A stretch of DNA of 64,000 nucleotides from Ilyonectria destructans (Eukaryota > Ascomycota > Sordariomycetes > Hypocreales > Nectriaceae), in contig JAHEWK010000015.1 in NCBI GenBank assembly GCA_020740775.1, positions 620,001-684,000 on the forward strand. Reading direction: 5' to 3'. Within the stretch, counting starts at the first letter, position 1. Every line of letters begins with the position of its first letter. This document shows, piece after piece, positions 50,631 through 62,315 of this stretch. Made by a program: the position numbers and the translations under genes. The notes beneath the pieces are model-generated. The model saw only the letters and a list, made by a program, of their open reading frames with translations, ran no database searches and was not told where the DNA came from.

Positions 50631-52156
50631 TTACAAATACAGACCCTCCGGCTCGCCCTCCTGTTTCGTGCGGAGCACTCTCTCACGCGCCGACCGGAAA
50701 TCCGCCATCTGTACCCGCATGCGGCGTTCTCGGAGCGCCAACAGACCGGCCTCAGAGCAGATGGCCTTGATGTCGGCACCCGAGAGGTCGTCCTTCTGCG
50801 AGATGAACTCCTCCAGGTCGACGTCTTCGTTGAGGCTCATCTTGGACGTGTGCAGAGTAAAGATCTTTCGCTTCGTCATCTGGTCGGGGTTCTCGAACAG
50901 GATCTTTCGGTCGATACGTCCGGGTCGGATCAGGGCAGGGTCTAGAGTGTCGATCTTGTTGGTAGCCATAATGACCTTAACGTCGCCTCGGTCGTCGAAA
51001 CCGTCGAGCTGGTTCAGAAGCTCCAGCATGGTTCGCTGGACTTCTCGCTCACCGCCAGAGGTGGACTCGTATCGCTTCGTACCGATGGCATCGATTTCGT
51101 CGATGAAGACGATGGAAGGCGCGTTTTCACCCGCAACCTAGGGGCCATTAGTACACAGTTGTGAGGAGCATGAAGGAATAGCTTACCTGGAAGAGCTGTC
51201 GCACAAGTCGGGGACCGTCACCGAGGTACTTCTGGATCAACTCACTACCCACAATACGCAGGAAAGTGGCAGAGGTCTGATTGGCGACGGCCTTGGCAAG
51301 CAGCGTCTTTCCGGTTCCGGGAGCACCGTAGAGAATGACACCCTTCGGAGGCTTGATACCCATCTCCTCGTAGAGCTCGGGATGGAGCAGTGGCAACTCC
51401 ACCGACTCTCTGACTTCTTGAATCTGCTGCTCCAGACCACCAATGTCGGCATATGACTCCGTGGGTGCCTTGTCGAGCTTCATCACACTGACGATGGGAT
51501 CGGCATCGTCCGTCAACACACCAACGATGCTCACGCTCTTGTGGTGCAACAAGACACTGGCACCGGGCTCGAGGAGATCCTTGTCGACGAAGCTCATGAT
51601 GCTGACGTAGTACTCAGGCCCTGTCGTGCTACTGACAATGGCATGGTCGTCGTCGATCAACTCCTCCAAAGTTCCAACTCCCATGGGGCTTCCACGCATG
51701 TCGTCGACACGGCCACGCTCGTCGGCTAACCGGTCGGCGTCGGCCTCGGGGCCAGCCACAGCTCCCTCCTTGGCGGCCTTGGCCTTGCGCAGGCGCTCCT
51801 GGTTCTCGACGTACTCTTCCTCGAGCAAAAGGTGATCGTGGATTCGCTGCATTCGGAGGAGGCGGAGCTTGCATCGGCTGGTAGGGTAGACGGCGGGAAG
51901 CTTGGCGGCGGCGCTGGTACCGCCAGCCTTTCTCTTCTTGCGACCGACTCGGGTCGTAGGTCGTGGCGGAGGCTCGTACTTGGGCTTATCCTTCTGTGGA
52001 AGGCGTTAGAGTGCTAGAACCGTGAGTTGCAGGTGCAATTCGCTTGCCTTCTTGTCCTTATCCTCTCTCCCATCTCCCCCCATGCCAGATTGTCCTTGAC
52101 CCTGAAGCTGATGTCAACAACTGTAGTATGCGGATTCAACCCGAGAAACTTACCAT
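50631..52156 (-). CDS. RPT2: 26S proteasome regulatory ATPase Rpt2
   Basis: AAA+ subunit of the 19S base that unfolds substrates and opens the 20S gate. Exons are 52156-52154 (the ATG only), 52101-52048, 51993-51187 and 51137-50631, giving 456 aa. Introns are 52, 54 and 49 nt. Intron 2 has a GC donor (AAG|GCAAGC) with CACAG acceptor; GC is needed to keep the frame. The start [12 protein letters not shown] carries the N-myristoylation Gly2 known for Rpt2. [20 protein letters not shown] follows. Walker A GAPGTGKT lies near residue 247, Walker B FIDEID near 299, and the second region of homology includes [17 protein letters not shown]. The C-terminus LYL is the HbYX motif that docks in the alpha ring. 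The gene is divergent from UBC1 across 1.56 kb. Confidence 0.97.
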
Positions 52157-53714
52157 CTTGTCTGGCCAAGCTCTACGAGCTTAGGTTGTGCGAGTTCTGG
52201 ATGAAGAGATGGCGTGCAGTCGGATAGATTTCGGTGGTGGTGGTGGTGAAGGGTGGCTGAATGTTGATAGAAGGACGTGGTTGAGTGTAGGCGAGCTTAG
52301 TGATGGCGAAAGCGAGGCACTCGATCAGGCGCCAGGGAAACACGACAGCTCCCCGGCGGGTCACGTGCTGGACTTGCCTGTGACTGCACGTGACCTGTCC
52401 CTCCGCAGCTTGAAACCAGCCGTCCAGAATGACTTGCAAACCGAAACATGGCCTAGGAAATGATGATTCGCACTAATCCAACACCAATGATACTCCGTAG
52501 CTGGATTGCAAATTGGTGACGACATGGGAGCTTGACGTGTTAATGATACCGCAACCTCTCAAGCCACGTCCAACATCAGCCTCGCAAGTGAATGCCAAAT
52601 CCGGAACTGCGCTCAGAGCTTGCACCAATACGACCGTGCCACAACCCGAGTACAAATATGATGAATAATAAAAGCCACTAATCAGTGAAATTGGATACTC
52701 TCGCGGAGTTTTCTAATCTCCCAAATGTCAATGCCAGGATGGTCAAGGTCGCGCTGTGGAAAGTGCCAGCGATCGGCATGTGCATGTGCTCAGGCAATAT
52801 CATGTACGGTTTCGAGCTCTCAGTCTGCCCTGGGCATCCAGCCTCAGATTCTGCACTGCAGCTACGAAACTGAAGGGCTTTCCCAAGGCATGCGGTGAGC
52901 TCAGCGCTGAGTGCCCTACATCACCAGTAAGCACGCCGATGCTGGCTCCGCAGATGGCCTAGAGCCGACAGATGGGCCGCCAAATCCATTCGTCATCGCC
53001 AGCTCATAGTACCGCAGCCTGTTCACTCGGCACACCCTCCATCAACCTGAGAAATGCTCTCCCCGCCGGGCCTGCAAAACGTACGTCGGACCCGACAAAG
53101 AACCGTGTGGCGGCTCTGCTCCTTGCAACCTCCTCCGCGTACCGGTCGTGTGAGCCCGCTCGCCCATCCCTGGGTGACGGGAGAGGACAGCGCCGCGCCG
53201 ACCAGCTGGACGTCGCCCCCCGCAGCACGCTAGAGGTTAGCGCCCTTCCAGGTGCATCAGCCGCCGGGATGTGCGAGTTGGAGGGTTGCAGCCTGGGCGG
53301 TTCCCCAGTAAACGGCACTGAAGTGATGGTGTAGGCGAGCGGCGGGCGTCTGGACCCCTCCATCGCCCTCTCGACAGTGAGCGTCAGAGCCTAACGAGCA
53401 GCCTGTGCCACCACCAATCATTACCGATTAGTGGCTGGCTGCATCTAATCCATGCCACCCACGACGCCTCGACACAAACTAAAGCTTACCACCAACCGCG
53501 GCCGGGATCCATTTCTCCTCTCTTTTCTTCCCTCACAGTCACCACCGCAGCCAGCACGACCCACCAACTGCTACAGCATTAACCGACTTCGAACATCGAC
53601 ATATTCCTCTCCTGACCATCCTCAACTCCAAATCACCACCCCGAATCATCACTCCAAACCGCCACCCCGCACCGCTCCCCCACTCCCATCGGTCAAAGAA
53701 CGAAGAACGTCGAC
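52157..53714. other. divergent RPT2-UBC1 promoter region
   Basis: 1,558 bp between the two start codons. It has an inverted pair of CACGTG sites near RPT2 and a pyrimidine-rich, A/C-rich 5' leader near UBC1. No other gene is supported. Confidence 0.6.
52359..52395. promoter_or_regulatory. inverted pair of GGTCACGTGC sites upstream of RPT2
   Basis: GGTCACGTGC (52359-52368) and its exact reverse complement GCACGTGACC (52386-52395) are separated by 17 bp. They lie about 200 bp upstream of the RPT2 ATG. CACGTG is the core bound by bHLH factors. The factor and function are not known from sequence. Confidence 0.55.
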
Positions 53715-54612
53715 ATGTCTGCCGCTAGCAGTCGAGTACGCCGTCTGGCGAAGGAGCTCAGCGACATCCAGGCCGACCGTGATAACTCGGGCGTTTATGC
53801 GACGACCGTCATGGACGACGATGTGACGCACCTCAAGGGCACCTTTCCTGGCCCTCCCGACACACCCTACGCCGGCGGCACGTTCCAGGTCGACATCCAG
53901 ATCCCTTCCACCTACCCCTTCAAGTCCCCGACAATCAAATTCGACACCAAGATCTGGCACCCCAACGTCAGCAGCCAGACTGTACGTCACCCAGCCTCCA
54001 CCTCTGCCTAGAGATGGAGAAAAGGCCTTCTTGGCTGGTGACTGACTGAACTGTGTTACTAGGGCGCCATCTGCCTCGACACCCTCGGCTCCGGTTGGTC
54101 TCCCGTCCAGACCATCAAGACTGCCCTTCTCTCGCTCCGCATGCTTCTCGAGTTCCCCAACCCCAAGGACCCGCAAGATGCCGAGGTTGCCAAGATGATG
54201 CTCGATAACCCCGAAGGGTTCGCTATCAAAGCCCACGAATGGGCTGTGAAGCACGCCGGTGCCTCGCAGAACCCGGTCGATCTTAGCAAGTGGAAGAACG
54301 ATAGCAAGGCAGGCGGGGTGGCCAACGACGATAACAGGTATGTCTCCTGCGGACATGGACTTGAGTGTCGTTTCCTTGACCTCTCACAATGTGCTGTGTT
54401 GCATTGTACAGTTGGCTGACAGATGGTGGGGTATCAGATATATGGGATACAACAGAGACCTCGTCGACCGTTTTGTCAACATGGGCTTCGACGTCGAGGC
54501 TGTCGTCGATGCCTTTGTTTTCGTAGGCATCGACCGTAACGGCGGTCAGGATTACGAGCTTGAGGAAGCCTACATGGGAGACATCACTGCCCGTCTCCTC
54601 GGCGAGCAATAA
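53715..54612 (+). CDS. UBC1: ubiquitin-conjugating enzyme E2 (Ubc1 type with UBA)
   Basis: E2 that carries ubiquitin on a Cys and, in yeast, extends K48 chains with the APC/C and ERAD ligases. Exons are 53715-53981, 54063-54337 and 54438-54612, giving 238 aa. Introns are 81 and 100 nt, longer than is usual in this window. The UBC core includes the HPN motif in IWHPNVSSQ and the active-site Cys93 in GAICLDTLGSGWSP; intron 1 falls four residues before it. A linker (KWKNDSKAGGVANDDN) leads to a C-terminal UBA domain (LVDRFVNMGFDVEAVVDAFVFVGID). The core-plus-UBA layout identifies the Ubc1/UBE2K type. Confidence 0.96.
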
Positions 54613-55345
54613 GCAACAGACCCAATATCGACACACAATACAAGCTACAACCTAAGCACGAGCAGCAGGAAACAACAGCGGGAGAGCAAGGCTTTGAACT
54701 TGCTAGGACATGACACCGTATGCATGGGACGGGAGTTTTATTTTTGCGCATTAGACGGGGCTTTTAGGAACCTTGGTGGCTACCAACTGTACATCTAGCC
54801 CGGTACGCAAGGAGGGAACATGAGGTTAAGGAGGATGGATACTGGATTGGCCTTGCATGAGACCATGAATGAATTCCTTTCTAGGAAGGGGAACATTTTA
54901 CGACTCGGCGTTTCAATGGATATCCCACATCTTTCAGGTAGAATCGGATAAGCGTTACAGGTCTGCAAAGCGCACACAAACACACCAGGAGGAAGCTCTC
55001 GTTGCTCTATGATACTTTTGACGCCTCTCTCTTTCATTCCACTCCGTGGTATGGCCAAACCCGCTCACAGTGGTTTAAATAAGACCTTGTATGGCGTATA
55101 CGGGGATATACACGCGCCCAAATAAGTTGGCGTTACACAATCCAGCGTCCGCGCCAGCCAGACCAATCCTTGTTCTATCAGGTTACGTACGGAAATCATG
55201 GAACAAATGCAACCAGCCCTCCGTGAGCAGTCCTCGGCAGCCGACCGGACTATAATAAGCTCACTTGATCCCGAGCATGGCCTCTCTCTCCCCCGCCGGA
55301 CTGTCCAAGGGACGAGTCATGAAAACAAGGAAACGGATGATTAAG
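54613..55345. other. convergent 3' region of UBC1 and LSC1
   Basis: 733 bp between two stop codons. No gene seen. It probably holds both 3' UTRs. Confidence 0.55.
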
Positions 55346-56597
<1,252 letters not shown>

Positions 56598-57796
56598 GAT
56601 GGCTGTTCGGAGGAGGAAGGGCTAAAGGAGCAGAGAAGACTTCAGGACCAAGATCGGATCTTGAAGCTCAAAGGGGCGGCGTGGAGTGGAGGTTTTGTTG
56701 GGCCAAAGGAGCTTGCAAGCGAAGCGGAAGGGAAAACGTCGATGACACCCAGGAGCTTTGGGAGGTTCGTACCAAGATTATCCCGTGCCAAGCCTTACCG
56801 AAAAGGGATGCCCTGGAAGAGCCCTGCGCTACGGAAGGTCACGGAGAACGTTGTGCCGAGAGTCGGCAGCCGGGTACTATTGTTCCGACCGTTGCCGTCT
56901 GGAGTTTCTGGGCAGGCGCTGGAACCCGCTGCAGCTGCTTGCCCGTGGGCCATTCAGCGGACCACTCAGCGGGCCATTTTAGAGGGTCGTTACGTATTAG
57001 AGGGGTTTTAGAGGGTCTTCGAGGGTCTCTGAGGGACTCTACATGTCCGCTGCAGGGCTTCTAGAGGGACAATCATGGGCAACCATGGCCCTGGCCCTCC
57101 CTGACTTGCGGCTAATCACGGGTTCTCGGTGAAGATGTGCGTCACGTCCTTCCCTTTCTAAATGCTTTTCCAAGAAATTCCAGCGCTGGGGCTATCTGGC
57201 AGGCCACTGCGGCGCTTAGTGCGTTGCACACCTAGCCCCTACGCTCCTCACTGTTTTGACGCTCAATTTCTGCACACATCTGCCCACAAGTTTTTCTGCG
57301 ATGAAGTTTTTCTGCGTGGGATTCACCGCATTGCAGAGAGCCCTCACACTAATACATCGGCAAAGAAATACCGGCATTCTTTTTGTCCTGACGATTCAAC
57401 CCGATGAATTTTTTCTTGCCCCTCGGGGGGGACGAAAGTGGTCCTCCACAGCAACAACCAATGCCATCAACGTTCCGGACTTTAAGTGCCGGCGAGAACA
57501 CCATCACGATAATCGGGCTTGATTCACCGGCCCTGACCGAGGCACCGCGGGTTTTGGGGCTTTTGCGGCATTGTGCTTTGCCAATGCTCGCCTGCAAAAT
57601 ATCAGGTGCCTCGGTTCGGCCCCTTTCATTGGCTCGCCCAAAAAACGCACCCTTTCATTTTCGCCAGGGTTGCATTTGCACGGGCTTTATCAACGCCGCC
57701 GAAAGGAGTGTTCCGCACAGGGATACTGATAAATATCTGAAGATGCCTTGGCCTGGCTTCTGCAGGCTGGGCAAACATATAACGTGATGTTGGCAG
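56598..57796. other. intergenic region
   Basis: Upstream of LSC1. Contains GAGGGTC-type short repeats at about 56,975-57,040. A GC-rich part with overlapping short ORFs shows no family features. No gene seen. Confidence 0.5.
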
Positions 57797-58444
57797 CTAG
57801 CTACACCCATTGGCCTCCAGCATCGGTCCATGGTTATCACGGAGTGCTGCCGCTCTCCACTTGGACCACACAAAGGCGGTCCTGTCGTCAATCCCTGCCA
57901 AGGTGCAAGGGATAACATCGTAGGGTAGGCCTACTCTCTCTAGGACCTGACAGAATTCGCGGTGAATGCCAATCCAGTCGTCTCCGTCTTGGGGCATGAG
58001 CCTCACGCCATCATCTACAAGCCAGTTGGTGCCGGCCTCGCACACCAAGATCAACGACGTTGACATCCTCCATCGTAGCTCGTGCCAAGCGGCACTTGTC
58101 AACATGGCATCTGCCGTTTCGTGCCCTAAATAGCGCTGAGCGTATACAATGGGGTCCAGTCCAGAGCGGTCCGAGATGATCCACTGCTTGTCTCGCAAGG
58201 CCGCCCGCTCCGCATCCCGCTGAGTTTCCAAGATGAGCGTCTGCAGCGCTAAGCAGCGGTCAGGCGACGAGGTGATATCAACCGCTGTAAATTTGTGCAC
58301 CTTCTGGACAGAACGCGCGACTTCTTCAACAATTGTAGGAGGTGAGATATCCGAAGTTGTCTTGAAAGAGGATCTCAAGGCGTTGACCAGGGTCGTCTTG
58401 CCGGTACACTGAGCACCGACAATATATACATTTGTTGGCGGCAT
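57797..58444 (-). CDS. NadR-like P-loop ATPase/kinase (AAA_28 type)
   Basis: Single exon of 215 aa. Walker A is GAQCTGKTT at residues 10-18, directly at the N-terminus. WIISDRSGLDPIVYAQRYLG holds the Walker B-like Asp and is diagnostic of the NadR/AAA_28 group. LILVCEAGTNWLVDDGVRLMP follows, with the Asp-Asp-Gly-Xaa-Arg lid motif. Relatives include the kinase part of bacterial NadR and many fungal proteins of unknown substrate; nucleoside or nucleotide phosphorylation is plausible but unproven. No targeting signal is present. Confidence 0.85.
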   Translation of the reverse strand: MPPTNVYIVGAQCTGKTTLVNALRSSFKTTSDISPPTIVEEVARSVQKVHKFTAVDITSSPDRCLALQTLILETQRDAERAALRDKQWIISDRSGLDPIVYAQRYLGHETADAMLTSAAWHELRWRMSTSLILVCEAGTNWLVDDGVRLMPQDGDDWIGIHREFCQVLERVGLPYDVIPCTLAGIDDRTAFVWSKWRAAALRDNHGPMLEANGCS

Positions 58445-59333
58445 GGTGTGATGAGCTTTAGTTGGCTCTCTCGCGACAAAATTAACACATAATACCCATG
58501 CAATGATACTCCTTTAAATGGATATGGTTATTAGCTACTCTTATCTCTCAAGCCTTTGCATATTTTCCTCGTGGTACCGACACAACGTCGTAAGCGTGGA
58601 GATGTAACAGTGTTCACGAATAATTGCACTGTACAATTAGGCTTTGTGTAAGACCTTAATCCATTGCCTATTCGTACTTCATGTAAGCTATGGCTTGTGG
58701 GTTATTTACTCGCTTGCGCAGTTAGCGATGATGAATTTATGCTGAATATACGTCAAACATCAATCATTGCTCAACAGAAAGCTCCGAACTATCGACTACT
58801 TCATTAATCCGCGCGATTCCTACTCACCAGGCAATCTCACACAATGGTAAACCTCAAATCATTCGAACCTGAACTCGACAACAGGATTTCTGTGAGTGAC
58901 AAAGGATGGATTCGAGGTGTCAAGTCTCCTCAGTTCCGAGTCACTGAACAGTGAGCAGGTCATCAAGATGGCCACTCTCAGGGCTCTCGCCATCGCCTGT
59001 TGCTTCGACTAGTGCCCGATCAAGGTATTCGTGTTATCAATGATCCTCTGGACCGATATTTATTGGTCTAATTCTCATAGTTCGGCCCACTTCGTGGCTT
59101 ACGCTGCCGCCCAGTTGCTGATACCAATCGAATCATACAGCCAACCACCGACTGAGAGCCCTCTGAGTATATGATTCGACTTCTTCGTGCCGTTGCTATC
59201 TAAGGAGTGTGCTACGAGTTCTACGGCCATAGCAACAGTCAACTAAAATATCGGACGTGCTTTTTCTGCGCGGCATTCTAAATTAGATATCGAGGATATA
59301 AACGCGCCGTGAGTGCAGACTTCATGTCACATA
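58445..59333. other. AT-richer spacer with possible gene remnant
   Basis: A short frame from an ATG at about 58,844 (MVNLKSFEPELDNRIS) meets a GTGAGT donor, and fragments such as VIKMATLRALAIACCFD and YEFYGHSNSQLKYRTC follow between stops. This could be a broken gene. I cannot identify it and do not call it as coding. Confidence 0.35.
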
Positions 59334-60719
59334 CAGTCGGTTGCAAAAAAACCGACAATACCCGGATCCACCCGAATTTCCGCAATAACACCACAATCTT
59401 CAGCCAGCTTCCACAATGTCAATTAAAGTCATAGAAAATCATAGACTAGATCAAATTGAAGCCTAGAAGCTAGAGATTATTAGGACTTATATCAATATTT
59501 TGTGTACCATCCATTTGCATCTACAACCGCCTGCATCCGCGCAGGCATCGAATTTATGACGTTTTCGAACACCTCCTTTTCAATCTCAGCCCACAGCTCA
59601 ATTGCAGCATCAATTAAAAGATCCAAAGAGGCAGTATCCTTTGGAAGGTCTCCAAGATGAGGGTATCGCCTGCAGACCCGCTCTTTTAGAATTGCCCATA
59701 GATTTTCAATAGGATTAAGATCGGGTGAGTAGGGCGGCCAAGTTGGCAGGAAAACCCCCTCTCTTCTAGTATAGCTGCACAACCACCCTTGCACGAGACG
59801 GGCTTTATAAGTAGGTCCGTTATCATGCTGAAATGTCATTCCATCGTCGATAATTTCCGGAAGATGAGTCTTTAGGCATTCCAGGATAATGCGGCTTGAG
59901 ACGCCGCCGCGCTTGGCCTCAGGGTCTCCATCTAAAGGGACTAAAGCTGTGGCTCTTTTAAGGCAAAAGGCACGAAAGAACATCTTGGAATGCCTCGTCG
60001 GCTTCCGGCGGGACTGTACGTTCTTTTTCCTAAGTCTTTCGCCCTTAAAAGCGGTCAGGAAAGTCATCATAAGGCCGGGGGTCTGACTTACATATCTACA
60101 GAAAACCCACTTCCGTCTTTCGCCGTCACCACGAGCAATCGAGACCTCATCAGAGAAAATCCAAGTATACCAAAAGCTCTTATCTTTATTGACGTATTGC
60201 TATGCGAAATCCAGGCGCTTTTGGGCTACAGCTGGGCTCAGAAATAGCCGTCGAAGAGAGAGGTGGTGCTGGACGCCCTGTTTACGCAGCCATCGCATTA
60301 GAGTCGTCTTGTGACAGCGCAAACCGGTCTTCTCAAGGATTTCTATATATATGACGAAAGGGTCTTGATCGACGATTCTGAAGATGTAATTTTTATCGCG
60401 GGTTGATATAATAGTCGGGCGCCCAGAGCCGGGGTTTCTCTTTGCGCTATTTTGATGTTTATACCGCCGGACGATGCCAAATATTGTATGTTTAGATATG
60501 TCCTCTTCCTCAGCGATCTGATTGGCTGAGATACCAGAATTATATTTATATACAATCTTAGTCCTCTTGTGAGGACTGTGATGAGATTTGGCCCTGATGC
60601 GAGGCATAATGATTGAGCTGTAATTGAGTGAAGTTGGTGATGTCTGGTGGGATGTCTGTGATCGTGATCGCAAGAGCGGGGAAAATCGGTAAATTGTCGG
60701 TTTTTTTGCAACCCCACTG
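59334..60719 (-). mobile_element. Tc1/mariner (impala-like) DNA transposon
   Basis: 1,386-bp element with terminal inverted repeats of 26 and 27 bp (59334-59359 and 60693-60719), starting CAGTCGGTTGC and CAGTGGGGTTGC. It is flanked by TA target duplications (59332-59333 and 60720-60721). One transposase frame spans most of it on the minus strand. TIR start, size and TA target fit Tc1-type elements such as fungal impala. Confidence 0.92.
59492..60607 (-). pseudogene. Tc1-type transposase with one in-frame stop
   Basis: The frame runs 371 codons from MPRIRAKSHHSPHKRTK to NGWYTKY and stays in phase throughout, with a single TAG near 60197 after RLDFA. An N-terminal helix-turn-helix region (ISANQIAEEEDISKHTI, then GSGRPTI) is followed by the DDE domain with SDEVSIARGD, LVPLDGDPEAKRGG, QHDNGPTYKA and SPDLNPIENLW. 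The catalytic Asp-Asp-Glu residues are all present. The stop could come from CAG by a C-to-T change, as expected from RIP. The spacing from the second Asp to the Glu is 38 residues, longer than the 34 of classical Tc1 enzymes. As it stands the product would be truncated and inactive. Confidence 0.88.
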
Positions 60720-61928
60720 TATAATATATAGGCCTCAGTTACACTACGCATTAGCGGAGTGTTCATTCCACTTTTGCCGTAGCGGTAATGCGACACTTCA
60801 ATATGAAGAGAGGGAGGCCCTGGCTTAAACTTAGGGAGTCCATAAAAAAGTTTGCTGGTGGGCAAGACTCGTCCTTTGCCGTGGTTGACTACTCTAAGGT
60901 ATTTCCCCAAGCCGTTCCATTATATCAGCAACGCACCGTTCTAGTTGGTGCTCGTCAGCAGTTGCGGTCGATAGTCGAGCAACTCACAGTCCCGTTGAAT
61001 TTCGATATCCCGCTATTTGAGAGATTGTATACCTCTGTGGGTACCGGCCCAGGGGTCGCGATAGTAATGTTGGAGAACAGTATTAGATGCATCCATCCAT
61101 CTGGGACTTTCCTGCTAGAGAATTTTAGGACCAAAGACTGAATTTGAGGATGCAAGCCGAGGACATGCCTGTTCCCCTTTCCGGTTTTCCTGGGCCGGAT
61201 TCGTTGTCTTCTATTTTGACTCGTAGCATACAGTCAACAGGACCCCGTCAAATTTCAAGAGTGGTGTTTGTGGGTGCTCCAGGTCAGAAGATATTGGCCT
61301 CCAGTAGGCGCTCCTGTGCATTGCGATTTCCAATTTTCTTCGCGCAAACCTCACCAACAAAAAAGATTCGAAGAGCTAGCAATATGGTGAAGGCCAATCA
61401 CCGCCATAGCAGTTCTAACTCCTTATTTACATCCGGCGGAAAGTCTAAAATCTAGTTGTGCTGAGATCGCCGACATTTAAGTGTCAACAATTCATGGCTT
61501 TCAAGACAACGCGGCGGACATTACGATCTTTGTGGAGGTCTGATGCAACGGGAGCCTTGAAATTGGAATTGGAACAATCTTTTTACGTTGAATTGATGAG
61601 TGTAAGGCGATTACTTATTCAGAAACTATGAGCGGAGCTGAGGCCGCTGCTTGCGTGAGTCCATAAGCAGTGACGCGCAGTCAACGTTGCAGGGGAATTT
61701 GTTCCTATTCACATAATCTTTTTTACGACAATCTCTAGACCATCCCTGACTTAAGAAACGCATCCGGACCGAAAATACAGTGATAGACTGCTGGAATAGC
61801 TAGATAAATAGCCCTCGATCTCTCCACTCTTCCCTTCTTTCTCCCTCTTTCAAAAGAAATCGAGCGACTCCAAGATCGACTATACTCAAAGACCATTGTT
61901 CCTTCCTATCCTGATACCCAAAACGACC
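60720..61928. other. gene-poor region next to the Tc1 element
   Basis: A 117-codon frame at 60,788-61,141 on the plus strand (SIVEQLTVPLNFDIPLFERL) is unrecognised and may be part of a broken gene. A further frame to 61,455 looks non-coding. The end forms the leader of the 61.9 kb ORF. Confidence 0.35.
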
Positions 61929-62315
61929 ATGGCCTCAAAGGGCCCCAAAGACCCGGTGGCGGAGATTTGGGATAGGCGAGGAGTGCGGGTTGGCACAGCT
62001 CAGCAGAAGCTAGATGTTTTGAAGGAAGAGCTAGGAAACTACTCGGGCCAAGAAATGGGAAAAATCTTAGCTGAAATCAATTTACTAGAATTCGTAATCA
62101 AGTCCCTCCTTCGTCCTCAGCCTACCGAGGCCGACAAAGACTCCAAAGACGCCAAAGAATCCAAAGACGCCAAAGACCCCAAGCCCAAAGGTGGTTTGGC
62201 TAATGACCTACGTGAATGTAATTGCTATCCCTTTGAGTACGCGAGGCTTATGCTAAGTTGTAGCAGGGTGGTTAGGCTAATTATGAACATCGAGTCTCAC
62301 TCCATCTACATCTAG
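61929..62315 (+). CDS. hypothetical protein with Lys-Asp repeats
   Basis: Not recognised. The ORF of 128 aa starts MASKGPKDPVAEIWDRRG with a good Kozak context (GACCATGG) after a pyrimidine-rich leader. Residues 15-60 look helical (TAQQKLDVLKEELGNYSGQEM, then AEINLLEFVIKSLL). A charged run based on KDAK and KDSK units follows. The last 40 residues look non-coding, and a GTGAAT donor at about 62,212 with a GCTAAG branch-like site suggests an intron whose 3' exon I could not place. A frame at 62,359-62,733 could belong to it. It may be a partial or lineage-specific gene. Confidence 0.4.
   Translation: MASKGPKDPVAEIWDRRGVRVGTAQQKLDVLKEELGNYSGQEMGKILAEINLLEFVIKSLLRPQPTEADKDSKDAKESKDAKDPKPKGGLANDLRECNCYPFEYARLMLSCSRVVRLIMNIESHSIYI

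Noticed and set aside
60608..60910. Transposase start upstream of 60607
   Set aside because: The extension crosses the terminal inverted repeat, so it cannot be part of the element's own gene.
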